From contig NZ_LT800494.1 in the NCBI RefSeq assembly GCF_900166665.1, positions 856,927-920,926 of the forward strand: 64,000 nt of DNA, written 5' to 3'. Of the stretch, positions 37,570-47,710 are shown piece after piece. Under the pieces are notes generated by a model. It was not told where the DNA came from. It saw nothing but the letters and a program-made list of their open reading frames with translations, and did not search any database. Origin of the DNA: Cytobacillus gottheilii. Its GTDB lineage: Bacteria > Bacillota > Bacilli > Bacillales > Cytobacillaceae. Numbering within the stretch: the first letter of the stretch is position 1; each line of letters begins with the position of its first letter. A program made the translations under genes and the position numbers.

Positions 37570-38784
37570 TTGAGAAAGCCCAAAATAGTAATACTAGGTG
37601 CAGGTTACGGCGGATTAATGACTGCTACTCGCCTTCAAAAGGCTGTAGGGACAAATGAAGCTGACATCGTATTAATAAATAAAAATGATTACCATTATGA
37701 AACAACCTGGTTGCATGAAGCATCTGCAGGTACGCTTCATCATGATCGTGTAAGATATGATATTTCTGGAGTAATTGACCGAAATAAGGTTGAATTTATT
37801 CAAGGAACTGCCGTAGAGATTAAAAAAGAGGAAAAGAAAGTAGTACTTGAAAATGGTGAAGTTGAGTATGACTACTTAGTGGTTGCTCTAGGTGGAGAAT
37901 CTGAAACATTCGGCATTAAAGGTTTAAAAGAATATGCATTCTCCATTGTAAATGTGAATGCTGCACGCCAAATCCGCGAGCATATTGAACTGCAATTTGC
38001 AACATATCATACAGAAGAAGTGAAAAAAGACGAGCGACTTACAATTGTTGTTGGTGGAGCTGGCTTTACAGGGATTGAATTCTTAGGTGAATTAGGTAAC
38101 CGTATTCCTGAGTTATGCCATGAGTATGATATTGACATTCATAAAGTTAAAGTAATCTGTGTGGAAGCTGCTCCAATGGTCCTTCCAGGTTTTGATCCAG
38201 ATTTAGTAGAGTATGCTGTAGCACACCTTGAGAAGAAGGGTGTAGAATTCCGCATCGGAACAGCTATTAAAGAAGCAACTCCTGAAGGAATTATCGTTGC
38301 TAAAGGCGAAGAAGAGCCTGAAGAGATTAAAGCTGGCACAGTTGTTTGGGCAGCAGGAATACGCGGAAATGCTATTATCGAGAAATCAGGGATTGAAGCA
38401 ATGCGCGGCCGTGTAAAAGTTAATCTTGATCTGCGTGTACCAGAGCATGAGAATATTTTTGTTATCGGTGACTGTTCACTAATGATTAATGAAGAAATTA
38501 ATCGCCCGTATCCTCCTACTGCACAAATTGCGATGCAGCAAGGTGAAACATGTGCAAAAAATATTGCAGCACTTATTCATAACAAACCTCTAGAAAACTT
38601 TAAGCCAGATATTAAAGGAACAGTTTGCTCATTAGGTGAAAATGATGCTATTGGTGTTGTCTTCGGCAAAAAGTTAGTTGGGAAAAAAGCTTCCTTCATG
38701 AAAAAAGTGGTAGATAACCGCTCATTATACATGATCGGCGGCGCAGGTCTTGTATTGAAAAAAGGTAAATTCAACGTTTTATAA
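37570..38784 (+). CDS. yumB: Type II NADH dehydrogenase (YumB-like)
   Basis: A 404-residue NDH-2, a peripheral membrane flavoenzyme passing electrons from NADH to menaquinone without proton pumping. FAD motif [16 protein letters not shown] motif [16 protein letters not shown], second FAD contact FVIGDCSL and AQIAMQQGE (quinone-site region). It matches B. subtilis YumB best, next to yumC. I choose TTG 37570 ([10 protein letters not shown], as in YumB); the frame also includes a GTG five codons earlier that overlaps the ribosome site. Confidence 0.9.
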   Translation: MRKPKIVILGAGYGGLMTATRLQKAVGTNEADIVLINKNDYHYETTWLHEASAGTLHHDRVRYDISGVIDRNKVEFIQGTAVEIKKEEKKVVLENGEVEYDYLVVALGGESETFGIKGLKEYAFSIVNVNAARQIREHIELQFATYHTEEVKKDERLTIVVGGAGFTGIEFLGELGNRIPELCHEYDIDIHKVKVICVEAAPMVLPGFDPDLVEYAVAHLEKKGVEFRIGTAIKEATPEGIIVAKGEEEPEEIKAGTVVWAAGIRGNAIIEKSGIEAMRGRVKVNLDLRVPEHENIFVIGDCSLMINEEINRPYPPTAQIAMQQGETCAKNIAALIHNKPLENFKPDIKGTVCSLGENDAIGVVFGKKLVGKKASFMKKVVDNRSLYMIGGAGLVLKKGKFNVL

Positions 38785-38797
38785 TAGATAGATGGGA

Positions 38798-38828
38798 GAG
38801 AGCAGACTATATAGTCTGCTCTTTTTTA
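38798..38828 (+). terminator. Terminator after the NDH-2 gene
   Basis: AGAGCAGACTA pairs with TAGTCTGCTCT, followed by TTTTT. Confidence 0.93.
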
Positions 38829-38875
38829 ATGGTGTTTTACAAATGAGTTTATGCGATGTTTTTGAGCGTAGTACG

Positions 38876-39031
38876 GCTCTAATCATACCCTCGATAAGTA
38901 GTATCTGGATTTTGGAGTCGCGATTCTGCTCTAATTACACCTCTGATCCCTAGTATCTGGATTTCGGAATCGCGTTTCTGCTTGCATAACACTAAAAATA
39001 TAGTATTTGGATTAAGTAGTCGTATGTTTTT
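38876..39031. repeat. Three degenerate 52-bp tandem repeats
   Basis: Units start at 38876, 38928 and 38980. Units 1 and 2 share GCTCTAAT at the start, AGTATCTGGATTT in the middle and TCGCGNTTCT at the end; unit 3 keeps AGTATTTGGATT. No gene covers 38829-39213. The 52-bp period equals that of the array in the proS leader, though the sequences differ. Confidence 0.8.
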
Positions 39032-39213
39032 ATTTGTACCTTATTACTCAATCAAACAGACCTGAACTCATGTCTCCTCAAATCCATTTAAGAAACCAAA
39101 CTAGTTACAAAACGAATTAAGGATCTGTCTATTTCTAAGGTGGATACCATTTTTTCCTATGTTAAAATATTTACTAAAGCAGAGCAAAAAATCTTAATTA
39201 GGGAGGAAAATAG

Positions 39214-39696
39214 ATGAGCAAGAGGGGGAACGTGTGGCTTGCCGCAGCTGGGTTAGTCATTTCAGAGAAAGGTGAATGGCTTGTAGTAAAGAAAAAATAT
39301 GGAGGACTGAAAGGAATGTGGTCCATTCCTGCTGGTTTTGTTCATGAAGGTGAAACGGCAGATGCAGCAGCAGTCAGAGAGGTTTTTGAGGAGACAGGAA
39401 TTTCGTGCAAGGTAAAAGGAATGATTGGCTTAAGAACAGGAGTAATTAAAGAGGAAATCAGTGATAATATGCTCATATTTTTATTAGAGCCACTAGCAGA
39501 AAGCAACATTAAAATACAGGAAAAAGAAATTGAAGAGGCTATGTTTATAAAGCCTGAACATATTGTTAATCAAACGCAATCCTCGATTATGCTTAAGCAC
39601 TTATTAAATCGTTCAGAAGAAATCATGCAGCAGGCAATTGAAAACATAAATCCTGGTAAGCAGTTTTCTTATACGGCATATAAACTATTTTTATAA
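39214..39696 (+). CDS. Nudix hydrolase
   Basis: A 160-residue Nudix protein. The Nudix box is GFVHEGETADAAAVREVFEE followed by TGI, with the glycine, REVFEE and G spaced correctly. It hydrolyses a nucleoside diphosphate linked to some moiety; the substrate is unclear. AGGGAGG precedes the ATG. Its last codons overlap a 25-base sequence also found at 10746. Confidence 0.9.
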   Translation: MSKRGNVWLAAAGLVISEKGEWLVVKKKYGGLKGMWSIPAGFVHEGETADAAAVREVFEETGISCKVKGMIGLRTGVIKEEISDNMLIFLLEPLAESNIKIQEKEIEEAMFIKPEHIVNQTQSSIMLKHLLNRSEEIMQQAIENINPGKQFSYTAYKLFL

Positions 39697-39830
39697 TTTT
39701 CTGATATATTGAGATAACGAAAGGTTTTCATAGCAAACAACCTTTGTATGCGTTTACAGTAAAGGTTTTCAGTCGATTTTACCCCTTTTCAAAAAGTCAG
39801 ATCCTTGATATATTATCAGAAAATTCAGTG
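39691..39830. repeat. Small element with inverted ends upstream of yuiA
   Basis: AATTTTCTGATATATTGAG at the left is matched in inverted orientation by TTGATATATTATCAGAAAA at 39805-39823. Between them lies an AAAGGTT/AACCTTT hairpin. The left end extends to a 25-base stretch (39686-39710) identical to 10746-10770. Confidence 0.5.
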
Positions 39831-39851
39831 GTAAGAGGAGATGACAGCGCA

Positions 39852-39977
39852 ATGAAATCGAACAGCTACGATACAAAAAATTGTCCATATTGTTCAGGAA
39901 AGGGTTATTTTCAACTCATACTTGGCGGATCAGAAACATGCTCCTGCTGCGGTGGATCAGGAAAGAAAAAAGACTAA
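39852..39977 (+). CDS. yuiA: YuiA family zinc-finger-like small protein
   Basis: A 41-residue protein with two CxxC-Gly motifs, CPYCSGKGYF and CSCCGGSGK, the DnaJ-like zinc-finger pattern of B. subtilis YuiA. ATG 39852 (MKSNSYD) has GAGGAG about 11 bases upstream; the longer frame is not needed. Next to yuiB, as in B. subtilis. Confidence 0.85.
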   Translation: MKSNSYDTKNCPYCSGKGYFQLILGGSETCSCCGGSGKKKD

Positions 39978-40222
39978 CTATAAAGATAAATTTGACTATA
40001 AAATGGTGTTTCAGTAGAGCTCTCAGATTGAGGGCTTTTTGTTTTGCAGATGTTCAAGTGAACAATACCCCTTATTGTGGAGACAATTTTGGTATAACCA
40101 GTCGTATTCTAGATTCTTTAAATTTAAGCTAGTGAAATCTCCCTTTCTTCCCAATTATAGTTGACGATATTCTACTCTTTTCAGTACACTAAATATTGAT
40201 GTGCTAAGGGGGACAAATACTA

Positions 40223-40546
40223 ATGCAGATGACGATATTTGTATTGCCAATTTCAATGCTTTTATTTTTCGTATTATTTTTTGGAATCGGTTTTATTTTG
40301 AATATGCTTTTAAGAATGTCTTGGATTATGGCCATAATTTATCCAGTTGTAGCTATTTTAATTATTGATCAAGTGCGTTTTATAGAATATTTTACCAACA
40401 CGGGGTTTGCTTTCTCAGATCTTGGTACAGAATTATCAAGTTTGGCCATGGCTGATATATTGATTTTAAGCAGTGGGATGGCTGGTGCCATCGTAGCTGG
40501 CATCACGATTAAATTGCTGCGCAAAAAGGGATATCGTATGTTTTAA
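40223..40546 (+). CDS. yuiB: Membrane protein YuiB
   Basis: A 107-residue protein with three predicted membrane helices (about residues 3-28, 33-48 and 76-96) and a basic C-terminus. It matches B. subtilis YuiB in size and place. Function unknown. AAGGGGG precedes the ATG. Confidence 0.87.
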   Translation: MQMTIFVLPISMLLFFVLFFGIGFILNMLLRMSWIMAIIYPVVAILIIDQVRFIEYFTNTGFAFSDLGTELSSLAMADILILSSGMAGAIVAGITIKLLRKKGYRMF

Positions 40547-40601
40547 TACTCTGGGTCAAAACACTGTTGTTGTTGTTTTGAGGTCAACTTAACAAGCAAA
40601 T

Positions 40602-40642
40602 AAAAAGCAGTCCAACTCTAAAGAGAATTGGACTGCTTTTTA
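40602..40642 (+). terminator. Terminator after yuiB
   Basis: AAAAGCAGTCCAACTCT pairs with AGAATTGGACTGCTTTT (one mismatch), ending in a T-run. Confidence 0.9.
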
Positions 40643-41029
40643 TTACGGCTTTTCATAAGTGTGGTGTAGCATAATCTTTTAGCGCATTTTCAGTGTGTCG
40701 GAATATAAATGGGGAATTCATGTAATGAAAACCAATAGGCGCAAAAATTTCTGTTACATGTGCCGTTTATTTTTCCATGAATGCAATATAATAAAGCTTG
40801 CTTAACAAATTCCCTGGTAAGTAAGCGAAATATCCCGATAAAAAGGGTGGTTCATTATAATTTTGAACTTTAAAACCATTATTAAATATGCATAAAAAAG
40901 CTGAAAAGATAGACTTTTACTATTGTTCAATAATTTGAAAATAAGAAATTTTTTCGTTTACTCTCTTAACTTATGAATATTTTCTGCTCAGATGGGAAAT
41001 GAATATGGTTGGGAGGAGTGAAATTTAGT
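40643..41029. other. Long leader/intergenic region before yuiC
   Basis: AT-rich sequence of nearly 390 bases. I see no reading frame with a ribosome site, no riboswitch motif I can name and no clear promoter. Confidence 0.5.
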
Positions 41030-41734
41030 ATGAATACATTAAAAAATTGGACAAGACGTATTGTAATGAGCATTTTAGTTATGGCTGCAACATTAACGAC
41101 GTTTGAAACGATTTCAGGAGTAGAGGCACGAGAGGTTGCTGAAGTGGCAGCTGAAAATAATGAATATTCCCTAATGGACAAGGTAACTCATACATTTAAA
41201 TCGGTTGGAGTAGCTTTTAAAAAATTGCAATTGGCAACAGTAGGGGAATCGCAAATTTCATCAAGTGAACCAGTTGTGGGAGCACCGCCAACTTTGGAAG
41301 AGTCGATTGACTGGTCACAATATCAGCGAAAAAATGTCATTGCAACAGGTTATACTGCTTACTATGAATCAACAGGAAAACACCCTGATCACCCAGGTTT
41401 TGGTATTACATATTCAGGTGTTAAAGTGAAGCGTGATCTATACTCAACAGTTGCTGCTGATCTAAATGTATTTCCGATTGGTACGATATTATTCATTCCA
41501 GACTACGGATATGGTGTAGTTGCCGATAAAGGCGGAGCCATCAAAGGAAATAAACTTGATCTATATTATGAAACGGTTGATGAAGTATATGAACACTGGG
41601 GTAAGAAAACGCTAGACGTCTATGTGGTCAAAATGGGCGATGGCTCCTTAACTGAAGAAGAACTTACGGCACTAAATGAGAATGAATCCATGCAGGTATT
41701 CCGTCAGGCGTATATTAAATCTGCTGAAGAATAA
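41030..41734 (+). CDS. yuiC: Secreted 3D-domain protein YuiC
   Basis: A 234-residue exported protein. The N-terminal hydrophobic segment ([15 protein letters not shown]) with SGVEA is a signal peptide. The C-terminal 3D domain has the Asp triad within [18 protein letters not shown]; YuiC is a lytic transglycosylase-type muralytic enzyme of stationary phase. ATG 41030 with GGGAGGAG about 11 bases upstream; an upstream TTG in frame overlaps the ribosome site. Confidence 0.88.
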   Translation: MNTLKNWTRRIVMSILVMAATLTTFETISGVEAREVAEVAAENNEYSLMDKVTHTFKSVGVAFKKLQLATVGESQISSSEPVVGAPPTLEESIDWSQYQRKNVIATGYTAYYESTGKHPDHPGFGITYSGVKVKRDLYSTVAADLNVFPIGTILFIPDYGYGVVADKGGAIKGNKLDLYYETVDEVYEHWGKKTLDVYVVKMGDGSLTEEELTALNENESMQVFRQAYIKSAEE

Positions 41735-41750
41735 TAGGATAGAACAAGTA

Positions 41751-41777
41751 AAAAGACAGGGATTCCCTGTCTTTTTG
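41751..41777. terminator. Bidirectional terminator between yuiC and yuiD
   Basis: AAAAAGACAGGGA pairs with TCCCTGTCTTTTT, with a T/A run on each side. Confidence 0.9.
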
Positions 41778-41795
41778 TGCTTTTGAAACTGCTTT

Positions 41796-42275
41796 TTACA
41801 GGATCAAAAAATAGTATAGGACGAGAGTAAGCAGAATTCCGGTTAATCCCCCAAATAGGACTTCAATAGGTTTGTGGCCGAGAAGTTCTTTTAACTCCTG
41901 TCTTTTTTCTTGTTCAGCCTTTTTAGGCCAATCCTTTGCTTCGTCTAAAAACCTTTGAAAATCTGCAACAAGCTTATTAAGTACGATTGCCTGTTCACCT
42001 GCTTGTCGGCGCACGCCTGTAGCATCAAACATTGTGATAATCGCAAACACGGCGGATACAGCAAACAGAGCAGAATCCAGTCCAGCTTCAAGTGCCACCC
42101 CAGTTGATAATGCTGTAACTGCTGCAGAGTGTGAACTTGGCATTCCCCCCGTACTCGTCAGCAATGACCAATCTAATTTTTTTGTAGCAATAAATGTGAT
42201 TGGCACCTTTACAAATTGGGCAAAGAAGATGGCAGCAAGTGCTGACCAAAACGGGAAGTTCATAAATAGTTCCAT
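41796..42275 (-). CDS. yuiD: Divergent PAP2 / DUF212 membrane protein YuiD
   Basis: A 159-residue membrane protein of the DUF212 (divergent PAP2) family. STGGMPSSHSAAVTALSTG is the family hallmark phosphatase-like motif and DATGVRRQAGEQA follows. Substrate unknown. ATG 42275 has AAGGTGG at the right distance. Convergent with yuiC. Confidence 0.9.
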   Translation of the reverse strand: MELFMNFPFWSALAAIFFAQFVKVPITFIATKKLDWSLLTSTGGMPSSHSAAVTALSTGVALEAGLDSALFAVSAVFAIITMFDATGVRRQAGEQAIVLNKLVADFQRFLDEAKDWPKKAEQEKRQELKELLGHKPIEVLFGGLTGILLTLVLYYFLIL

Positions 42276-42580
42276 AAAAACCACCTTTAAAATATTTGCA
42301 CTGTTCTTTTATTACTATTCTTCAATATTATTTCTCTTCATGCAAATAAATCAACTCTTTTTTCGGTGTTTTATTAAAAATGTGAAGAAATTAAATTGTA
42401 GGAGCCTGCTGAGTGGTTTGAATTTTTTACTGCAGGGAAAGAACTTTAAAGCGTATGAGTAAAATGATTTCAATGTACCAATGAAGATTAGAGAAAGTTT
42501 TTTAGTAACTGGATGGTTAGGAAGTCGAAATAAATCAGATAATTATGTATAATAATAGTATCAATATTGGGGGTGTACAT
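42276..42580. other. Intergenic region before pepA
   Basis: About 300 bases. A TATAAT at 42548-42553 with a weak TCGAAA -35 at 17 bp could be the pepA promoter. Nothing else stands out. Confidence 0.5.
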
Positions 42581-44086
42581 ATGTTTACAGTACAATCAGA
42601 ATTAAATTTAGAAGCAGAACACGAATGTTTAATCATTGGGCTTTTCGATCAGCCACAGAAATTTGAAGGCAAATTAGCTCGTATTGATGAAGCGTTTGAT
42701 GGCGCTCTAACAGAGCTTGTTAAAAATGGAGACATTTCGGCTAAGCCTAAAGCCATTTCAAAAATACATACATTTCAGAAGGTTGGAAGCAAACGTTTCA
42801 TTTTTGTAGGTCTTGGAAAAGAAAAGGACTACAGTTTTGATTTAGTAAGAGAAGCATTAGGAGCAGCATTCAAACAATTGCAAGCTGCGAAGATGACTGA
42901 AGCTGCCGTTTATCTCGATTCACTTACAGCAGATTCTCTTGACTCTATTGATGCTGCACACGCTGTAACAGAGTCATTTGCTTTAGCAACATATCAGTTT
43001 GAAGGTTATAAAGAGAAATCAAATGAGCCTGAGAAAAAAATCGAGCATCTATTTGTATACGGTTCTGAGACTGATGCAGAAGAAATAAAAGCTTCCCTAA
43101 CGGTTGGCTATGCTTATGGAATGGGAACGAACTCTGCAAGAACGCTTGTGAACCTCCCAGGAAATATGCTGACGGCAACAGATATGGCTGAATATGCAAA
43201 AGAACTAGCTGGCAGGTACGATTTTGAAGCAGAAATTTTAGAAAAGGAAGACATGATCAAGCTTGGCATGGGTGCTTTATTGGCTGTTAACCAAGGTTCT
43301 GTAGAGCCTCCAAAAATGATTGTGTTGAAATATCAAGGCAAGGATGAGTGGGAAGATGTCATTGGCTTGGTTGGAAAAGGGATCACTTTTGACACAGGCG
43401 GATATTCGATTAAACCGAAAGATGGTATAGTCGGAATGAAAAGTGATATGGGGGGAGCAGCGGCCGTTTTAGGTGCCATGGAAATCATCGGTGAACTAAA
43501 GCCCGAACAAAATGTTGTAGCTGTTATTCCTTCAACTGATAACATGATTAGCGGAGCTGCTCTTAAACCGGATGATGTCATTACATCCATGAGCGGTAAA
43601 ACCATTGAAGTTTTAAATACGGATGCAGAAGGCAGACTGGCATTAGCAGATGCTGTGACCTATGCAAAGCATCATGGAGCTAACTACTTAGTAGATGTAG
43701 CAACCTTAACAGGCGGAGTGATTGTTGCGCTCGGTACGAACACTACAGGGGCCTTAACGAATAATGAAGCCTTGTTTGAACAAATTTTAGAAGCTTCACA
43801 TGAAGCTGATGAGCCAGTATGGCAGCTGCCGTTATTTGAAAAGGACAAAAAGCGGGTAAGAAGCAGTAAAATTGCTGATCTCAATAATTCACCAGGCCGT
43901 GAAGGACACGCTATTATGGGCGGAGCATTTGTTGGGGAATTTGCGGAAAATACCCCTTGGGTTCATTTGGATATTGCGGGTACAGCAACAACGAATCAAG
44001 CCTACGACCTAGGACCTTCCGGAGCAACAGGTGTTATGGCTCGCACACTTGCATTGTTTGTTGAAAGGTTTGAAACACTTAAATAA
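42581..44086 (+). CDS. pepA: Leucyl aminopeptidase (M17)
   Basis: A 501-residue M17 metallo-aminopeptidase, cytosolic and hexameric in the family. Metal and catalytic residues lie in [15 protein letters not shown] and [16 protein letters not shown] 42581 follows GGGGGTG by 7 bases; an earlier in-frame ATG at 42545 lies in the promoter region. Corresponds to B. subtilis yuiE. Confidence 0.94.
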   Translation: MFTVQSELNLEAEHECLIIGLFDQPQKFEGKLARIDEAFDGALTELVKNGDISAKPKAISKIHTFQKVGSKRFIFVGLGKEKDYSFDLVREALGAAFKQLQAAKMTEAAVYLDSLTADSLDSIDAAHAVTESFALATYQFEGYKEKSNEPEKKIEHLFVYGSETDAEEIKASLTVGYAYGMGTNSARTLVNLPGNMLTATDMAEYAKELAGRYDFEAEILEKEDMIKLGMGALLAVNQGSVEPPKMIVLKYQGKDEWEDVIGLVGKGITFDTGGYSIKPKDGIVGMKSDMGGAAAVLGAMEIIGELKPEQNVVAVIPSTDNMISGAALKPDDVITSMSGKTIEVLNTDAEGRLALADAVTYAKHHGANYLVDVATLTGGVIVALGTNTTGALTNNEALFEQILEASHEADEPVWQLPLFEKDKKRVRSSKIADLNNSPGREGHAIMGGAFVGEFAENTPWVHLDIAGTATTNQAYDLGPSGATGVMARTLALFVERFETLK

Positions 44087-44093
44087 TCCAATT

Positions 44094-44127
44094 ATGAGAG
44101 GCTTCCCTTGGGAGCCTCTCTCATTTT
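44094..44127 (+). terminator. Terminator after pepA
   Basis: GAGAGGCTTCCC pairs with GGGAGCCTCTC and is followed by a T-rich tail. Confidence 0.8.
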
Positions 44128-44692
44128 ATGACGAAGGAGAAGGAGTAGCATCATGTGAGAGAATACCATAACAAACAAGATCGATATATTCATTCTCTTT
44201 CTTTACATGCTGTCTTAAGATTCCCTCTTTTTTCATCCCTACTTTTTCTAACACTCTTCCTGATGCTGGATTTGATAAAAAACAGCGAGCAAATACTTTT
44301 TGATACTGTTTCTCTTGGAAAGCAAAGTCAATGACGGCTTTAGCTGCTTCTGTACCATAGCCTTTTCCCCAGTAATCTTCTCCAACCCAGTAGGCAAGTT
44401 CTCCATGATTAAAATGATGATTGTTAGATAACGCAATTGCTCCGTATAACTCACCCGAAACTTTATCTGTTATGGCGAATTCATATTTTTTATTTTCATT
44501 GAAATGGTGTAAATGATGTCTGATCCACGATAAAGCATCTTCCATTTTGTATGGAAATGGAAGGTATAAAGTATTTTTAAAAATATTGTCATTATTGCAT
44601 AGCTCGGCAACCCGTAATGCATCATCATTAGTAAATAATCTTAATATTAACCTGCTGGTTTTGATTGTTTGAGTGGCTGGATTATAGGCCAT
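44126..44692 (-). CDS. GNAT N-acetyltransferase (RimJ/RimL type)
   Basis: A 188-residue acetyltransferase. TSRLILRLFTNDDA opens the domain, GYGTEAAKAVIDFAF is the acetyl-CoA binding motif and NPASGRVLEKVGMKKEG the late signature. These enzymes acetylate protein N-termini or small amines. No partner is linked; convergent with pepA. Confidence 0.88.
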   Translation of the reverse strand: MAYNPATQTIKTSRLILRLFTNDDALRVAELCNNDNIFKNTLYLPFPYKMEDALSWIRHHLHHFNENKKYEFAITDKVSGELYGAIALSNNHHFNHGELAYWVGEDYWGKGYGTEAAKAVIDFAFQEKQYQKVFARCFLSNPASGRVLEKVGMKKEGILRQHVKKENEYIDLVCYGILSHDATPSPSS

Positions 44693-44764
44693 TCAGAATT
44701 CTCCTTTCTGTATAGCAGCCGAAAACTTCTTTGCTTCCCATGTGTGGAAATAACGAAGACTGCT

Positions 44765-45301
44765 CTAATTTTGGCTGGTCCTCTTGTTATAAATATCCCT
44801 TACAAACTCCTCTTTATATTCGGTATATTCATTAATTCCAGTTGATGATTTCTTTAAGTACTCTTTTTTAATCTCTAAATATCTTTGTCTAGCTGTTTCG
44901 TTTGAATTTAGATAGTCTCTAAAGAAAATCAAATTATTCCAAAGTTCGTTTCTATATTCAGTTAGATGTATGTAATGTGTTCTTACTTCATAAGTTTGGT
45001 CTGTGAATTTAGCCAATACTATTTCTCCTGGCCGTTCCACCTTTAGCCGTAAAAATCCGCAATTCTTTAAACTTGTGAATAAGCTGCTATTTACATTATT
45101 CAAATCATTTACTCCAACTAAAATATCCAAAATGGGTTTTGCGGGCATTTCTTTTATAGCTGTGCTGCCAATATGCTGGATCCAATTCTCGTTCACTTGT
45201 ATGTTTTGCAGTAGATGATCTCTCACTCTATTAAACTCTTTTGTCCATTCTGGATTGTAATCCACCAATCTGATTTCATCTCTCTTTAATCCTAACTGCA
45301 C
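44765..45301 (-). CDS. GrpB family protein (nucleotidyltransferase fold)
   Basis: A 178-residue GrpB/UPF0157 protein. VDYNPEWTKEF, IQHIGSTAIKEMPAKPILDIL and the RNELWNNLIFFRDYL stretch are typical. The GS...D-x-D pattern is nucleotidyltransferase-like, but substrate and reaction are unknown. It lies with the GNAT gene on the same strand in an accessory stretch. Confidence 0.88.
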   Translation of the reverse strand: MQLGLKRDEIRLVDYNPEWTKEFNRVRDHLLQNIQVNENWIQHIGSTAIKEMPAKPILDILVGVNDLNNVNSSLFTSLKNCGFLRLKVERPGEIVLAKFTDQTYEVRTHYIHLTEYRNELWNNLIFFRDYLNSNETARQRYLEIKKEYLKKSSTGINEYTEYKEEFVRDIYNKRTSQN

Positions 45302-45525
45302 AAATTCAGCTCCTTTGTGTTGGAAAGACTTTTAAGTAATATTATCATAAAATTCAAATATTTAGCAGGGGAACTATGAAAAGCAGCCTTATCTGCATGT
45401 CCGTTAGGTTTTTTATAGAGAGGGAATGGAAGAAGGCTATTATCCATCGGAGAAGGCTGAGCTCCCGCAGTCTGGGACAGGAGACTAAGCTTTCTCCAGC
45501 AGAATCCATCAATCCTGATTGGCAG

Positions 45526-45996
45526 TTAGTCTATTCTTCTAATGAAAGCAATAATGCTTCGGCATACTAACAGTTTTAAAGCCAAGCTAATGAGGGAGTG
45601 ATGCCAATCCCATCCCCTTTTCCATGTAATCAATTTTGTTTTCCTTTCGGCAAAGGTTTCGATTATGACTTGAGGGATAATAAAAGGAAACAATTTTAAA
45701 ATAAGGCCAAGGGGCTTACTGTCAACCGTCCATTGATTATAGTAAAGCAGCAGCAGTGGATAAAGAATAAAGTCAAAAGGCAGATGAATGACGTACTTCG
45801 GAAATAACCGGTGCGGATATTTTAAAAAACCTTTTAGCACTAAATATTTATCTATAAAGGAATTGCCGATCACTGCAACAAGGTAAATAATGACCCAATC
45901 CTTTGTTGATCGTTTAAAAATAGCGAATGGCAATAGCACGAGCCCGATGAAACTGATGCAGACTAAAAATAATTTAGATGATCTCTGATTTTTCAT
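45526..45996 (-). CDS. CBO0543-like membrane protein
   Basis: A 156-residue integral membrane protein with about four helices and a late WDWHHSLISLALKLLV motif, resembling the CBO0543 family of Firmicutes. Function unknown. ATG 45996 has GAGGTGGGC upstream; the open frame extends 16 codons further. The region 45302-45525 shows no gene I accept. Confidence 0.65.
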   Translation of the reverse strand: MKNQRSSKLFLVCISFIGLVLLPFAIFKRSTKDWVIIYLVAVIGNSFIDKYLVLKGFLKYPHRLFPKYVIHLPFDFILYPLLLLYYNQWTVDSKPLGLILKLFPFIIPQVIIETFAERKTKLITWKRGWDWHHSLISLALKLLVCRSIIAFIRRID

Positions 45997-46194
45997 TTTG
46001 CCCACCTCTTTATTATTTTGTTTCAATTTTAAATATCTAGTCACGAATTATTCGGTAATCATCTTTTTTAGATTGTTTGAATGTGAACAAATTTTCGAAT
46101 TTATAATAGCTAAATGTAACAAATACCACAGCTTGTCAAATCAATCCTCGATATACTGACTTTGAACAATAATAAATGGGAAAATGGTGATAAC

Positions 46195-47355
46195 ATGCAT
46201 GGCAAAATGGGAGGGCATCCCGGACATATGAACAGGTCGTCAATGGACTTTAATGAAAACCCTTTTATCGTTATTTGGGAAGTAACTAGAGCATGTGAAC
46301 TGAAATGTGTTCACTGCAGAGCTGACGCGCAATTAAGGCGTGATCCGAATGAACTGACAACAAAAGAAGGTTTTGAATTAATTGATCAGATATATGAAAT
46401 GAATAAACCAATGCTTGTCTTTACCGGCGGAGATTGCATGATGAGAGAGGATTTGTTTGAACTTGCTGAATATGCAGTGCAAAAAGGTATGCGTGTGTCT
46501 ATGACGCCTAGTGCAACAGCAAATGTCACAAAAGAGAAAATGGAACGCGCCAAAAGTGTCGGGCTTTCCCGCTGGGGACTTAGTTTGGATGGACCAACTC
46601 CAGAAATTCATGATCACTTCAGGGGAACATCTGGCTCCTTTGATTTAACGGTTGAAAAAATCCACTATCTAAATGAACTAAACATGCCGCTGCAAATCAA
46701 TACTGTTATTTCTCGCTACAACTATGACCACCTTGAGCAAATGGCAGAACTGGTTAAAGAATTAAAAGCAGTGATGTGGTATATCTTTTTGCTTGTTCCT
46801 ACAGGAAGAGGGCAGCAGGATGCATGCCTGACGCCGCTTGAACACGAAAAGGTGTTTAAATGGCTTTATGAATTAGGCAAAACAGCTCCTTTTGATATTA
46901 AAACAACTGCAGCTCAGCATTACCGCCGTGTTGTTTTACAGCAGAAGGTGAGGGACAAGCTGGTAGCTGGGGATAAAATTGAGTACCAGGACACAATTGT
47001 GAGAGATGCTGCATCAGGCATCGACGGATTGAGCCGTGCTCCAAAAGGCGTAAATGATGGCAATGGCTTTATATTTGTATCTCATACAGGTGATGTATTA
47101 CCAAGCGGACTTCTCCCAATCGTAGTTGGAAATGTGCGTGAAAAGCCTTTAAAGGACATATATCGAAATGCCCCAGTCCTAAAGGAACTGCGCAATCCAG
47201 ATCTTTATAAAGGAAAATGCGGTGTTTGTGAATATCGGTTTGTATGCGGAGGCTCTCGCTCTAGAACATATGCTGTTACAGGCGATTACCTTGAAAGCGA
47301 ACCATATTGTGTATACATTCCGAAAGAATTAAGAGGGAAGAAAGCAGTATTGTAA
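46195..47355 (+). CDS. Radical SAM protein with SPASM-like C-terminus (TIGR04053-type)
   Basis: A 386-residue enzyme. The SAM-cluster motif is CELKCVHC near residue 40; GGDCMMR and LSLDGPTPEIHDHFRGT are typical. The C-terminal CGVCEYRFVCGGSRSRTYA and a last Cys in SEPYC look like an auxiliary-cluster SPASM domain. The N-terminus is His/Gly/Met-rich. It resembles the TIGR04053 family; no peptide substrate or heme gene is adjacent. ATG 46195 follows GGTGAT; a TTG at 46162 in frame is the alternative. Confidence 0.83.
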   Translation: MHGKMGGHPGHMNRSSMDFNENPFIVIWEVTRACELKCVHCRADAQLRRDPNELTTKEGFELIDQIYEMNKPMLVFTGGDCMMREDLFELAEYAVQKGMRVSMTPSATANVTKEKMERAKSVGLSRWGLSLDGPTPEIHDHFRGTSGSFDLTVEKIHYLNELNMPLQINTVISRYNYDHLEQMAELVKELKAVMWYIFLLVPTGRGQQDACLTPLEHEKVFKWLYELGKTAPFDIKTTAAQHYRRVVLQQKVRDKLVAGDKIEYQDTIVRDAASGIDGLSRAPKGVNDGNGFIFVSHTGDVLPSGLLPIVVGNVREKPLKDIYRNAPVLKELRNPDLYKGKCGVCEYRFVCGGSRSRTYAVTGDYLESEPYCVYIPKELRGKKAVL

Positions 47356-47359
47356 AAGT

Positions 47360-47660
47360 AGAAAAGGCTGGGATATAAAAATGTAACACTATATATAACC
47401 GAATGGTTAGAAAGCGAAACTTTCTCATCCTTCGGTTTTTATTGTTGTTTTAAAGATTTTTCTTTTAAAACTTGAGTGAAATGGAGCGGAGGACCCCCGA
47501 CTCTGTGGGCAATAGAGGAAAAGCTGAGACCCCGCAGGACTTGCTCCGAGGAGGATCAGCTTTATGATCCCACGAAAAAACAGGGCCCGCAGCGCAGGTG
47601 GAGCGGGCTGGTTTAATACCTTCGTATTTTAGACATTTCGTTTTATCCCAGCATCTTCTG
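47360..47660 (+). repeat. MITE-like element, copy 3 (after the radical SAM gene)
   Basis: It begins AGAAAAGGCTGGGATATAAA five bases after the stop and ends with TTTTATCCCAGCATCTTCT, its inverted complement. The terminator stem here is AACCGAATGGTTAGAAAG with CTTTCTCATCCTTCGGTT; several changes relative to other copies keep the pairing. The G+C-rich core has GAGGAGGATCAGC. Confidence 0.87.
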
Positions 47661-47710
47661 TTTTTTTATTATCGCAACAAAAAGGACTCCATACTCTTTA
47701 TCACACTAGC

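Noticed and set aside
45376..45570. Plus-strand frame and a possible MITE remnant (GCTGAGCTCCCGCAG)
   Set aside because: No ribosome site, no ends matching the element; the similarity is too short.
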